Shown here in pieces: positions 16,475-25,091 of a stretch of 64,000 nt of DNA. Numbering within the stretch: position 1 is the stretch's first letter; each line of letters starts with the position of its first letter. Below the pieces are notes generated by a model. The model made no database searches, was not told the DNA's origin, and worked only from the letters and a program-made list of their open reading frames with translations. Position numbers and translations under genes: made by a program. Where the stretch lies: NCBI GenBank assembly GCA_013214355.1, contig JABSSL010000081.1, positions 1 to 64,000 on the forward strand. The letters are read 5' to 3'. This DNA comes from Saprospiraceae bacterium (GTDB taxonomy: Bacteria; Bacteroidota; Bacteroidia; Chitinophagales; Saprospiraceae).

Positions 16475-17248
16475 CTAATTACTTAAAAAAGTCCGGACAG
16501 ATTCTAGTAAAGCTTTCGGTCGTTCGGCATGCACCCAATGTCCTGCTCCATCAATGGTTTGTACCTCAGAAGAAGGAAATATTTGCTGGATTTCTTCTTC
16601 GTCTATTGGGCTGATATAATCTGACTTCCCTCCTCTAATAAAAAGCGTATCTCCTTCAAACTGGCCGTCCGTATCCAAACCTGCGATTATTTTCGGATAG
16701 TCTCTTGCAATCACGGGCAAATTCATCTTCCAACGAAACCCGCCGCTATCTTTATCTCGACTAAGGTTTTTGAGCAAGAATTGTCTGATACCAAGATCTG
16801 TCACCAATTGTCCTAGTTTTTGATCTGCCTCGGTTCGACTCTGAACCTTATCTAGTTCCAAGGACTGCAAAGCTTCAAAGATCAATTGGTGCCCTCCAGC
16901 ATAGGCCTTCGGAGCAATATCTACAACTATTAATTTGTCTGCCATCTCCGGATATTCCAACGCAAATTGCATGACCGTTTTCCCCCCCATGGAATGCCCC
17001 AGCAAATGGGCTTCATGAATCCAATTCTCCTCCATGAATTCCCGTAAATCATTGGCCATACTGGGATAGTCGATTCCATCCACGTGAGGTGACCTCCCAT
17101 GGTTACGTTGATCTAAAATGAAAACCATGTAGGTATCGCTCAGTTGCTTGGCAGCCGTCTGCCAATTGTCCAGCATCCCAAAAAGACCATGTAAAATAAT
17201 GAGAGGAGGGCCTTGTCCGAAAGTTTTAAAGTTCAATTTCATGCCCAA
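16475..17248 (-). CDS. Alpha/beta hydrolase (YbfF/ABHD11-like esterase)
   Basis: 257 residues, cytoplasmic. The fold is clear: oxyanion loop LHGLFGM (19-25), DQRNHGRS (46-53), nucleophile elbow GHSMGGK with Ser86, and the catalytic His in GAGHWVHAE near the C-terminus. The acid is probably in the GGKSDYI segment (about 210). The order of motifs and the short length match the YbfF/ABHD11 acyl-esterase group; the substrate is unknown. It is followed on the same strand, after a 237-nt AT-rich gap, by the S41 protease, and preceded by the flavin reductase gene 88 nt upstream, so a two-gene unit with that gene is possible. Confidence 0.88.
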   Translation of the reverse strand: MGMKLNFKTFGQGPPLIILHGLFGMLDNWQTAAKQLSDTYMVFILDQRNHGRSPHVDGIDYPSMANDLREFMEENWIHEAHLLGHSMGGKTVMQFALEYPEMADKLIVVDIAPKAYAGGHQLIFEALQSLELDKVQSRTEADQKLGQLVTDLGIRQFLLKNLSRDKDSGGFRWKMNLPVIARDYPKIIAGLDTDGQFEGDTLFIRGGKSDYISPIDEEEIQQIFPSSEVQTIDGAGHWVHAERPKALLESVRTFLSN

Positions 17249-17336
17249 TGATAAGAGATAATCGTGATCGGGACAAACTTCACTCGAAGCCTTGTTATCC
17301 CTTTACTATTTCCAAATACACTCACTGAAGACCGCA

Positions 17337-18245
17337 TTAGGAGTTAACTTTTGCTTCTTGAGAAATTAATTCTGCTAACCAGATGATTTTTGCGGCTAGT
17401 GGTAATTGCTCCTTAATCAATTCGCGTTGAGCATATTCATGCAAAGTATTGATAACCTCTGGTTTTCTAAGTAGCGTTTGAATGTAGGGATCGGCTCTTA
17501 ATTCATCAATTTCTGCTTCCGAAGGTGGGGCCGTCAAGCTTGCCAACTGTCCCAAATTGTTCCCAGTTAAAATGCTACTCTCCTTGGCACTTGGCGGCAA
17601 TTGATCATATCCTATCCCTAATTCATTGACGGGTTGATAGACGGTATGAATAGCCTCTCCACTCGCACGAACATAATAAGCTCGTCCCATCCTGCCCACG
17701 AGATCGATCTTGTGAGGATTAATTCTACCATTATCGTCTAATATAGTTTCGTCTAAATGAATATGCAAAACCTCACAGATAATCAAATGGCCGGCTCCTC
17801 CTTCTTCTCCCAAGGTGATTATCTCTTTCAACCTACACTCCAACTGTACAGGTGATTCTTTAACTCGGCACGGGCCTACGTGTAAGCTATCTACCGGTGT
17901 TAATCCAGACTTTTGGAACTCGTCCACTGAGCTAGGGTACTGAATGCTAGCAATGGCCATTTGTCGCACGATAGGGTAACTAACAACATTTATCACTAGC
18001 TCTCCTGTATCTTTGATATTTTGCAATGTATCTTTGGTCGTGTTATCACTCACTCTCCGATTGGAGGAGAAGACCAAAGTTGGTGGGTTTGAACTGAAGA
18101 CATTGAAGAAGCTATAAGGGGCTAGGTTTCGTTCTCCTTTATCACTTAGGGTACTGACAAAGGCGATTGGACGAGGGGCTATGGCTCCAACTAAATACTG
18201 ATGCAGGTCCCGCACCGCCGTAGTTTTCGGATCAATACTAATCAT
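17337..18245 (-). CDS. Flavin reductase-like (FMN-binding split barrel) protein
   Basis: 302 residues. The first 200 form a flavin reductase-like domain: GAIAPRPIAFVSTLSDKGERNLAPYSFFNVFSSNPP is the classic start, split here as PRPIAFVSTL (about 25-34) and NLAPYSFFNVFS (about 40-51). It continues with KDTLQNIKDTGELVINV and ends in VGRMGRAYYVR. The last 100 residues are a helical extension not seen in short members (LRADPYIQTLLRKPEVINTLHEY, quoted in part as YIQTLLRKPEV). Relatives bind FMN and reduce flavin or unknown substrates. It is divergent from the thioredoxin gene at 18351, sharing a 105-nt intergenic region. Confidence 0.88.
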   Translation of the reverse strand: MISIDPKTTAVRDLHQYLVGAIAPRPIAFVSTLSDKGERNLAPYSFFNVFSSNPPTLVFSSNRRVSDNTTKDTLQNIKDTGELVINVVSYPIVRQMAIASIQYPSSVDEFQKSGLTPVDSLHVGPCRVKESPVQLECRLKEIITLGEEGGAGHLIICEVLHIHLDETILDDNGRINPHKIDLVGRMGRAYYVRASGEAIHTVYQPVNELGIGYDQLPPSAKESSILTGNNLGQLASLTAPPSEAEIDELRADPYIQTLLRKPEVINTLHEYAQRELIKEQLPLAAKIIWLAELISQEAKVNS

Positions 18246-18350
18246 TGCACATCATTTGTCGTAAAGATAATAGATAGCTGGTTTATGTCCGGCATGAAGC
18301 AACTTTAGTTACCACCTGCATTGTTGGGTTAGTTAAAAACAAACATTCAC

Positions 18351-18896
18351 ATGAAAAAAGTATTCAACATTATTATAAATGTCCTACTAGTGGGGGTAGT
18401 TGCATTTTGGGTCGGTAAATATTTTTACATGATGCCAAAACACAGTAGCGGCGAAGAGATTCCGAACTTCAGTGCAGTTACTTTTGAAGGCAAAGATTTT
18501 CAACTCAGCGATCTGCGCGGTCAGATGGTACTACTCGATTTTTGGGGGAGTTGGTGTGGCCCATGCCTGAAGGAAAACCCCGATTTACTCCAACTTTATA
18601 GCAACTATAGAGGTAGAAATTACATCGGCCTCAAGGGTTTTGAAATTGTAAGCGTTGGTATTGAACAAGACCCAGAAAGGTGGGAAAACGTAATCAATCG
18701 TCAAGCCATCAATTGGCCATATCATATCCTGGATCAAGCGACAAACCTAAGGTTTTTTGACAGTCCGATCGCCAAACAGTTCGCCGTGAAGGAGGTTCCT
18801 ACCAAGTATTTAATCAATGAGCATGGTAAAATCCTCAAAGTAAATCCGAGTATAGCGGAGGTAGAGGAAACACTAAAAGGACGTCTTCGTAACTAG
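18351..18896 (+). CDS. TlpA-like membrane-anchored thioredoxin
   Basis: 181 residues. One N-terminal membrane helix (about 5-24) anchors a periplasmic AhpC/TSA-type thioredoxin domain, with WGSWCGPC (redox cysteines 69 and 72) and KEVPTKYLI, where the Pro is the conserved cis-proline. This is the family of TlpA/ResA disulfide reductases that reduce thiols of envelope proteins or cytochrome c maturation partners. There is no cytochrome gene nearby. The ATG at 18351 directly precedes the anchor helix. Gene and fold are certain; the partner protein is unknown. Confidence 0.92.
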   Translation: MKKVFNIIINVLLVGVVAFWVGKYFYMMPKHSSGEEIPNFSAVTFEGKDFQLSDLRGQMVLLDFWGSWCGPCLKENPDLLQLYSNYRGRNYIGLKGFEIVSVGIEQDPERWENVINRQAINWPYHILDQATNLRFFDSPIAKQFAVKEVPTKYLINEHGKILKVNPSIAEVEETLKGRLRN

Positions 18897-19011
18897 GAAT
18901 AGGCCTGCCAATCCTTACTTTATAAATTCATTTTGCTACTGCCATAATGGCCGAAAACAGCTGTGGCAAAAAAATTGATATACGATTGTCGTGAAAAAAC
19001 GTTTTTGGCAC

Positions 19012-19614
19012 ATGAAGAAGAAAAATCAAAAAAAATCACCAAAAGATAATACAGTGGAAGAAGCCAAGGATCAAACGGCTGAGACCAAAGCTGCCCCAAA
19101 TGCTGAAGAGTCTATCAATGGCCAAACAAGCGAGGAAACTACTGAAAAGGCTGGTGGTGTAGAGGATGAAGTCATAAAGCTAGAAAAGCAAAATGCTGAA
19201 TTGAAAGATAAATACCTCCGCCTTTACGCAGAATTCGACAACTTCAAACGACGAACTGTCAAGGAGAAATTGGAGTTGATGCGTACAGCTGCACAAGACA
19301 CAATGACAGCCCTTCTGCCAGTTTTGGACGATTTTGACAGGGCGAAGAAAAATGCTGAAGATGATAGCACTACGGAAGTATTCACAGAAGGCATACAGCT
19401 CGTTTACCAAAAACTATACAGTATACTTACCCAAAAAGGCTTAGAGCCGATGGAGAGTACAGGAGAAGTTTTTGATCCAGAATTACACGAAGCACTTACT
19501 GAAATCCCTGCTCCTTCGGAAGACATGAAGGGAAAAATTATTGATACCATAGAAAAGGGCTACAAGCTCGGTGACAAGATTATCCGCCATGCTAAGGTGG
19601 TGACCGGAAAATAA
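19012..19614 (+). CDS. grpE: Nucleotide exchange factor GrpE
   Basis: 200 residues from ATG 19012; a GTG at 18991 would add 7 residues and cannot be excluded. A charged, low-complexity N-terminus (1-55, rich in K, E and T) precedes the coiled-coil dimer helix (VIKLEKQNAELKDKYLRLYAEF, quoted in part) with FDNFKRRT. The beta domain ends in FDPELHEAL, EKGYKLGDKIIRHAKV. GrpE releases ADP from DnaK. It is followed 15 nt later by dnaJ; dnaK itself is not in the window, which is usual for Bacteroidota. Confidence 0.97.
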   Translation: MKKKNQKKSPKDNTVEEAKDQTAETKAAPNAEESINGQTSEETTEKAGGVEDEVIKLEKQNAELKDKYLRLYAEFDNFKRRTVKEKLELMRTAAQDTMTALLPVLDDFDRAKKNAEDDSTTEVFTEGIQLVYQKLYSILTQKGLEPMESTGEVFDPELHEALTEIPAPSEDMKGKIIDTIEKGYKLGDKIIRHAKVVTGK

Positions 19615-19629
19615 CATTAACCAAAAAAG

Positions 19630-20784
19630 ATGGCAAAGAGAGATTATTACGAGGTACTGGGGGTTTCGAAAGGTGCGGATCAATCAGAGATAAAAAAAGC
19701 TTATCGCAAATTAGCGATTAAATTTCACCCTGATAAAAATCCGGATAATAAAGAGGCAGAAGAGAAATTCAAGGAAGCAGCGGAAGCATATGAGATCTTG
19801 AGCGATGCAGATAAGAAGGCAAGATATGATCGATATGGTCATGCCGGAGTAGATCCCAATGCCGGTGGTTTTGGCGGCGGAGGAATGACTATGGACGATA
19901 TCTTCCAACAGTTTGGGGATATCTTCGGTGATATGGGTGGTTTCTTTGGTGGAGGTGCAGGTGGAAGAACAAGAACTTCTCGCCCCAGAGGAGAGAAAGG
20001 ATCCAACCTAAGGGTCAAGATTGGCCTGACCATGGAGGAAATTGCCAAAGGGGTAACCAAGAAAATTAAGGTTAAGAAGCAAATTGTCTGTGATACTTGT
20101 AATGGATCAGGGGCAAAGGATAGTAGTGCCGTCCAGACCTGCCAGACTTGTAGAGGGGCAGGATATGTCCGGCAAGTCAAGAGTACGTTCTTGGGGCAAA
20201 TGCAGACCACCGTGGTATGCCCAACCTGTCAGGGTACTGGTCAAATGATCAAAGAGAACTGTGTGAAATGTAAAGGGGAAGGACGAGTCTATTCTGAAGA
20301 AACCATTGAGATCGAAATACCTGCTGGCGTAGAAGAAGGTATGCAACTTTCTCTCCGAGGAAGTGGCAACGCAGGAAGAAGAGGTGGTCCCTCAGGTGAT
20401 TTGTTGATCAATATTGAAGAAAAGCCTCACGATAAACTGCAGCGGGATGGGATGAACTTGATTCATGAATTGTACCTCAACTTTGCAGATGCTGCTTTAG
20501 GTACTTCTGTAGAGGTGCCAACAATTGATGGTCGAGTAAAGATCAAGATTCCCGCTGGCACACAGCCTGGAAAAATATTCCGCTTGAAAGGCAAAGGTCT
20601 TCCTTCGGTACAAAGCTATGGCAAAGGGGATCAATTGATCCATGTGAATGTTTGGACTCCCAAGAAGCTTTCCGATTCGGACCGCGCTTTATTGGAAAAG
20701 ATGCGCGATCTTCCCAACTTCAAACCACAGCCCGGAAAATCCGAAAAAGGCTTTTTCGAAAAGATGAAAGACTACTTTAAATAG
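19630..20784 (+). CDS. dnaJ: Chaperone protein DnaJ
   Basis: 384 residues, type I J-protein. J domain (1-70) with the HPD tripeptide in KFHPDKNPD; glycine/phenylalanine linker (about 75-120, GGFGGGG and [10 protein letters not shown]). The zinc-binding region has four CxxCxGxG repeats ([32 protein letters not shown]), followed by two client-binding beta domains. It stimulates DnaK ATPase and delivers unfolded clients. It forms an operon with grpE and ends at a strong terminator. Confidence 0.98.
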   Translation: MAKRDYYEVLGVSKGADQSEIKKAYRKLAIKFHPDKNPDNKEAEEKFKEAAEAYEILSDADKKARYDRYGHAGVDPNAGGFGGGGMTMDDIFQQFGDIFGDMGGFFGGGAGGRTRTSRPRGEKGSNLRVKIGLTMEEIAKGVTKKIKVKKQIVCDTCNGSGAKDSSAVQTCQTCRGAGYVRQVKSTFLGQMQTTVVCPTCQGTGQMIKENCVKCKGEGRVYSEETIEIEIPAGVEEGMQLSLRGSGNAGRRGGPSGDLLINIEEKPHDKLQRDGMNLIHELYLNFADAALGTSVEVPTIDGRVKIKIPAGTQPGKIFRLKGKGLPSVQSYGKGDQLIHVNVWTPKKLSDSDRALLEKMRDLPNFKPQPGKSEKGFFEKMKDYFK

Positions 20785-20813
20785 GGTTTTCGCTATTTGC
20801 TAAGCCCAAAACC

Positions 20814-20853
20814 ATTAGCCGCCGCAGAAAAGCTCTACGGCGGCTAATTTTTT
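20814..20853 (+). terminator. Rho-independent terminator of grpE-dnaJ
   Basis: TTAGCCGCCG (20815-20824) and CGGCGGCTAA (20838-20847) form a perfect, GC-rich 10-bp stem followed directly by TTTTTT. It lies 30 nt after the dnaJ stop. Confidence 0.93.
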
Positions 20854-20879
20854 GTCCATATCTTCGTTAGTTAGTAAAT

Positions 20880-21383
20880 ATGAGCCTCATGCTAACATCC
20901 AATAGAATTTTATCTGCTTGCTATTCTTTCGGACTACTCCTTTTACTGTCTTCTTGTGGTCCGAATTATCAATTTTCCGAATCAATCGATATTCCTGAAG
21001 AGAGTTGGAGATATGATAATGTGATTGATTTTGACTTTGCCATTGAAGATACGCTGCAGATATACAATCTAATTCTGGACGTAACGCATCATCAGGATTT
21101 TGCCTATCAAAACTTATATACGAGAATTGGGACTTACTTTCCTTCGGGTCAGGATTTGACAAAAGTGCTTTCCTTGGAATTAGCCAATAAAGCGGGAAGC
21201 TGGCAAGGTAAGTGCAGTGGAAAATATTGTACGGTGCAGATTCCGATTCAGGAAGGGGCCTATTTCAATGCGGCGGGAGAGTATAAAATCCGCCTAGAGC
21301 AGTTCATGCGCAAAGATCCTATTCCAGGCATCAAGAACATCAGTTTTCATATAGAAAAAACAGAAAATAAAAGAGAAAATTGA
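20880..21383 (+). CDS. gldH: Gliding motility lipoprotein GldH
   Basis: 167 residues. A type II signal peptide has lipobox LSSC (Cys26). The mature part shows the GldH pattern: WRYDNVIDFDFAIEDTLQIYN (quoted in part as FDFAIEDT), HHQDFAYQNLYTRIGTYFPSG (LYTRIGTYFPSG), LANKAGSWQGKCSG and a C-terminal IRLEQFMRKDPIPGI. GldH is an outer-membrane-associated lipoprotein needed for gliding and linked to type IX secretion in Flavobacterium. It is usually stand-alone, as here, and is close behind the dnaJ terminator. The start could be either ATG 20880 or the Met at codon 4. Confidence 0.88.
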   Translation: MSLMLTSNRILSACYSFGLLLLLSSCGPNYQFSESIDIPEESWRYDNVIDFDFAIEDTLQIYNLILDVTHHQDFAYQNLYTRIGTYFPSGQDLTKVLSLELANKAGSWQGKCSGKYCTVQIPIQEGAYFNAAGEYKIRLEQFMRKDPIPGIKNISFHIEKTENKREN

Positions 21384-21443
21384 TCAGCTATTGCAGCCAC
21401 AAAATGTAGCTGCAACAGCCAATCTAACAGTCAGGTAGGATTT

Positions 21444-22187
21444 CTAGTTTTCTTCGGTACGGATAATCATGCGTACACCTCCTCCTCCTTGAGCATTCAT
21501 CTCACGCATTCTTTCTTCCTGTAGTTTCTGATATTTCTTTCTGGTAATCTTTTTTCCTTTAGTAGGAGCTACTAACAATGCCGCATCAATTTCCTGTATT
21601 TCCACCGTTTCTGCCGACATGATCATCCGACCTTCATCCATTACAACTTCTAGAATAAGGCCAGGTAATTGGCCAAAGGTAGATGGCCCTGAAGGGATAG
21701 GTAGGGTGGAAGTAAACCAAGCCTCTATCGTATTGTCTTTACCTTCTAAAACCGCCTTCATGCATTGGTGTCCGGCAATTTCCTTACTCTCTCCTGTCAT
21801 TTTCCATTTGAATTCAGAAGCACCAGAAATCAAATATTGCTTACCCATCATATCCCGTTCTTCAATTTGATTCCCCGTGGCTAGATCCGTAAAGATTGTA
21901 CTTTTCGGATGCTCCATACGAATCACCATTTGTCCACCGTCTTCAGTGGTCTCATTAACTTCAGTGACCTCCTTCTTTACAGAACGATAGAGAGTAGCCT
22001 TATCATTGAAAAACAGTTCAAATTTTGATTCCTGAAATTCAGGAAGCATGGCTTTCATCTCTTCATTCCCTTCTCCCAAGCCCATATGCAGGTTTACTTT
22101 TTGTGTATAAGACACCTTACCCGTTTGTTGTTGTGCCAACAAGAACATGGGTGTTAATAGAAGTACTATAATGGAAACTCTTCTCAT
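21444..22187 (-). CDS. GLPGLI family secreted protein
   Basis: 247 residues with a signal peptide (1-18, FLLAQ). The family-defining segment is present as FGQLPGLILEV, after the typical GESKEIAGHQCMKA and EAWFTSTLPIPSGP stretches, and before KKITRKKYQKLQEERM at the C-terminus. Such proteins are exported, of unknown function, and usually encoded with a TonB-receptor-like outer-membrane protein; here that candidate partner lies at 30834. It is divergent from a histidine kinase/OmpR pair. Its promoter has a perfect TAGATTTG box and three GTTAA repeats (22207-22275) also found before the receptor gene, so regulation by that pair is likely. Confidence 0.9.
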   Translation of the reverse strand: MRRVSIIVLLLTPMFLLAQQQTGKVSYTQKVNLHMGLGEGNEEMKAMLPEFQESKFELFFNDKATLYRSVKKEVTEVNETTEDGGQMVIRMEHPKSTIFTDLATGNQIEERDMMGKQYLISGASEFKWKMTGESKEIAGHQCMKAVLEGKDNTIEAWFTSTLPIPSGPSTFGQLPGLILEVVMDEGRMIMSAETVEIQEIDAALLVAPTKGKKITRKKYQKLQEERMREMNAQGGGGVRMIIRTEEN

Positions 22188-22206
22188 GATGTGAATTTTT
22201 TATTTG

Positions 22207-22275
22207 CAAATCTAGCCTTCCGAATACGGTAGTAGGGTTAATCATCCTTGAATTAAGGTTAATTAAAGTTAATAG
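22207..22275 (-). promoter_or_regulatory. GLPGLI promoter with three GTTAA direct repeats
   Basis: On the minus strand a perfect -7 element TAGATTTG (22214-22207) lies 20 nt before the start codon. Beside it, written on the plus strand, are GTTAA at 22237, 22258 and 22268, spaced 21 and 10 bp (about two and one helical turns). The first repeat starts 23 bp from the -7 box. The same arrangement recurs at 33652-33720. Spacing of this kind is typical of OmpR/PhoB-type regulators that bind next to the polymerase. Confidence 0.7.
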
Positions 22276-22301
22276 AGGTGCAAATATCCTTCTCATAGGC
22301 C

Positions 22302-22309
22302 TATTTTTG
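22302..22309 (+). promoter_or_regulatory. Possible -7 element of the histidine kinase gene
   Basis: TATTTTTG matches TAnnTTTG exactly and ends only 6 nt before the ATG at 22316, so the transcript would be nearly leaderless. There is no TTTG at the -33 position. Confidence 0.35.
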
Positions 22310-22315
22310 TATCTA

Positions 22316-23854
22316 ATGACAATTCGCAATAGAAATAGAGGGCTACTTTTACTGATGGTGTCCAGCATTTTACTGCTGCTGTCCCTACAGTTCATGTGGC
22401 TAAAGGATGCTTATGAGAAGCAGGAAGAACTGCTTACGGAGCAAGCTGACCTCCTTTTCATAAAGACCGTCCGAAATCAGCAGGATAGCTTAGCTAACAA
22501 GATCTTCATGGCTTCCATAGAAGCGCTGGATACTGCAAAACAGATCTCTAGCTATACGGTAGAAAAGAGATTCAGTACGGAGCCCACAGGCTTCATCGGG
22601 TCTCCTAGGAGTATGTTCCAAATTGACACCACTAGTGTTTCTACCTTAATTATCCGTACTGATGATAGCCTAAAGATCGATTGGGAAGGAATACCTGAAC
22701 GTAAACATCAGCAGTCTATTGTGAGGGTGAAAACTCCGACAATTCGCCCTGAAGGGGTTCCTGATTTTTTCAAGAACGTACTCCTATCCTTCACTTTGCA
22801 GGATACGGTTAGTCGTGATTTGCTTCGCATTGGAAAGGATTCGCTTTCCATGGATGTGCTTTCAGTACAGTACAAGGATGAATTATTGGCCTCCGAAATC
22901 GATGTTAATTTCACCATTAAACGGATAAAACCGGAAGAAGAACAAGAGTTTATTTCTTCGGTACTTGCTACTTCAAAGATCGTGGCAGATTATCCAAAAG
23001 AGCGTTTGTACTTTGCTGAATTTGCAGACCCTCGTTGGTTTCTCCTTCAGAAAATCACGCCAGACATTCTGTTGTCTCTACTACTAACTTTCCTGACTAC
23101 CCTTTCCTTCGTTCTGGTGTTCCAAAACATGAAGAAACAGCAACGCTTAACTATACTTAAAAATGACCTCATCAGCAATATTACACATGAGCTGAAAACG
23201 CCCATTACTACAGTTGGTGTGGCCATAGAAGCCTTAAGTAACTTCAATGCACTGCAAGACCCGGAACGTACCAAAGAGTACTTGGAGATATCTGGAAATG
23301 AGCTGAAGAGACTTTCGATCCTGGTTGACAAGGTTCTCAAAACGGCTCTCTTTGGTGAAGAGGAAATGAAGCTCAAACTCGAGAGACTTGACCTCCAGCA
23401 ATTGATAGGGGATATTCTTTCCTCCATGAAACTCCAGTTTGAGAAGTTTGCTGCCCAGATCAACTTCAACGTAAAGGGACATTCTTTCATCGTTAATGGC
23501 GATCGAATACACCTCACCAGCGTCATTTACAACCTCCTTGACAATGCCCTGAAGTACAGCACTCCCACGCCCAACCCGTCTATTGCAGTGAACCTTGAGC
23601 TGCAAAGCGATCAACTTCGTTTACAAGTTATCGACAATGGAATGGGCATTCCTACCGAATTCAAAGACAAAATTTTCGAAAAATTCTTCCGTGTTCCTAC
23701 CGGAGACCAACATGATATTAAAGGTCACGGCCTAGGACTCAACTATGTAGCCAATGTAATTCGAAAACATGAGGGGAACATTGCCGTAGAAAGCGAAGTA
23801 GGAAAGGGCAGTACTTTTACGATTAAACTACCAGCTGATCATGGAACAAGTTAA
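22316..23854 (+). CDS. Two-component sensor histidine kinase (HisKA/HATPase)
   Basis: 512 residues from ATG 22316; a TTG at 22307 would add three. Membrane helix 1 (about 8-30), an extracytoplasmic sensor of about 220 residues with no recognised domain, and helix 2 (about 243-263) are followed directly, without a HAMP domain, by HisKA (ITHELKTPITT, phospho-acceptor His291). HATPase_c then shows the N box NLLDNALKYS, G1 DNGMGIP and G2 GHGLGLNYV. The build is that of RprX-like Bacteroidota kinases. It overlaps the next gene (OmpR regulator) by 14 nt, so the two form a pair. It is divergent from the GLPGLI gene. Confidence 0.94.
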   Translation: MTIRNRNRGLLLLMVSSILLLLSLQFMWLKDAYEKQEELLTEQADLLFIKTVRNQQDSLANKIFMASIEALDTAKQISSYTVEKRFSTEPTGFIGSPRSMFQIDTTSVSTLIIRTDDSLKIDWEGIPERKHQQSIVRVKTPTIRPEGVPDFFKNVLLSFTLQDTVSRDLLRIGKDSLSMDVLSVQYKDELLASEIDVNFTIKRIKPEEEQEFISSVLATSKIVADYPKERLYFAEFADPRWFLLQKITPDILLSLLLTFLTTLSFVLVFQNMKKQQRLTILKNDLISNITHELKTPITTVGVAIEALSNFNALQDPERTKEYLEISGNELKRLSILVDKVLKTALFGEEEMKLKLERLDLQQLIGDILSSMKLQFEKFAAQINFNVKGHSFIVNGDRIHLTSVIYNLLDNALKYSTPTPNPSIAVNLELQSDQLRLQVIDNGMGIPTEFKDKIFEKFFRVPTGDQHDIKGHGLGLNYVANVIRKHEGNIAVESEVGKGSTFTIKLPADHGTS

Positions 23855-24533
23855 AGTGCTATACGTCGAAGATGAACCTTTCTTAGGCAAGATTGTCAAG
23901 GAAAGCCTCGAAAGTCGAAATTTCCTGGTTCAGATGGAAGAAAACGGAGGCACTGCCTTCCGAGCATTTCAGCAATTCCAACCCGATATCTGTGTATTGG
24001 ATGTTATGCTACCCGGTAAAGATGGATTCACTATTGGCCAAGAGATCAGGGCTGTAGACGCTGCTACTCCCATTATTTTTCTCACCGCCAGGAATCAAAC
24101 CGAAGACGTACTAAAAGGCTTTAAAAGTGGAGGAAATGACTACTTAAAAAAGCCCTTCAGTATGGAGGAATTGATCGTTCGTATCCACAATTTATTACAG
24201 CTTTCTCAGGGACGTACCCCTCAAAGTCCGAATGAAGAAGGCATTCCTCTAGGACTGTATACCTTCTTTCCCAATAAATACGAACTGCATCAGCAAAGTC
24301 AAATCCGACAGCTTTCGCACCGAGAAACAGAATTGCTCAAGATATTCTGTAGCCATCAAAATATTCCCGTACAACGTAAAGACATTCTTAATCAGGTTTG
24401 GGGAGATGATTCCTTCTTTAACTCTCGTAACCTCGATGTGTATATCAAGAAACTCCGTGATTACTTAAGCGCAGACAATAGCGTGCGAATTGTTACGTTA
24501 AAAGGTGTTGGATATCACTTCGTTGTGGAATAA
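23841..24533 (+). CDS. OmpR-family response regulator
   Basis: 230 residues. Receiver domain (1-120): E10/D11, phospho-acceptor Asp54 (CVLDVMLPGKDG), FLTARN and Lys in YLKKPFSMEEL. The C-terminal winged helix (about 135-230) has SHRETELLKIFCSHQNIPV and SRNLDVYIKKLRDYL, ending VTLKGVGYHFVVE. It is translationally coupled to the kinase (14-nt overlap). It is the natural candidate to bind the GTTAA repeats in the neighbouring GLPGLI promoter and the receptor promoter at 33652-33720; this is inference from position and repeat spacing. Confidence 0.95.
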   Translation: MEQVKVLYVEDEPFLGKIVKESLESRNFLVQMEENGGTAFRAFQQFQPDICVLDVMLPGKDGFTIGQEIRAVDAATPIIFLTARNQTEDVLKGFKSGGNDYLKKPFSMEELIVRIHNLLQLSQGRTPQSPNEEGIPLGLYTFFPNKYELHQQSQIRQLSHRETELLKIFCSHQNIPVQRKDILNQVWGDDSFFNSRNLDVYIKKLRDYLSADNSVRIVTLKGVGYHFVVE

Positions 24534-24647
24534 ACATGTTAATTTAATAAAACATGTAGATAACTGAATGCCAAATAAATAAGGTTTTCACTATCTTCAC
24601 ACCGTGGTATCTCATTTAAAGCCATTTCTAGTTAAATCCCGGAAGCA

Positions 24648-25076
24648 ATGAAATTTGTACGACTAAAGCTTTTGTTTTTTTTAGCATTTATTATCTGTAA
24701 TAGTGCGTTGGCGCAAGAACCGGTTTATAGTCTTGTGGAAGAAGCGCCTAGATTCTTCAGTAAGAGTTGTGAGACTAAAGGGAGCCCTTTGGACAAGCAA
24801 CATTGCAGTAAATTTGCCTTCAAAGATTATATAAAGGCTAATCTTAAATACCCGAAAGAAGCCCAAACCAAAGGGATCAAAGGTATTGTTCTACTTGAGG
24901 TTGTTGTAGAGAAGGACGGAACCGTAGTTTTATCTCGCGTGCTACGAGATATAGGCGGGGGATGTGCTGACGAAGCAGCAAGACTAGTGAAAGCTATGCC
25001 TAAATGGATTCCTGGTAAAAAGGGTGGAAAGATAGTCCGGGTTAAGACCCCACTCACTGTAAAATTTGATAGCTAA
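24648..25076 (+). CDS. Secreted TonB C-terminal-domain protein
   Basis: 142 residues. A signal peptide (1-22, NSALAQ) replaces the usual TonB membrane anchor and proline-rich spacer. Residues about 60-142 are a TonB_C domain: KDYIKANLKYPKEAQTKGIKG (quoted in part), VLLEVVVEKDGTV, DEAARLVKAMPKWIPGKKGG and VKTPLTVKF. Such periplasmic TonB_C-only proteins are common in Bacteroidota. Without an ExbB/D-binding helix it cannot transmit energy by itself, so a binding or adaptor role is more likely. The extra pair of cysteines (CETKGSPLDKQHC) could form a disulfide. Confidence 0.85.
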   Translation: MKFVRLKLLFFLAFIICNSALAQEPVYSLVEEAPRFFSKSCETKGSPLDKQHCSKFAFKDYIKANLKYPKEAQTKGIKGIVLLEVVVEKDGTVVLSRVLRDIGGGCADEAARLVKAMPKWIPGKKGGKIVRVKTPLTVKFDS

Positions 25077-25091
25077 ACACAAGGTAAAACC

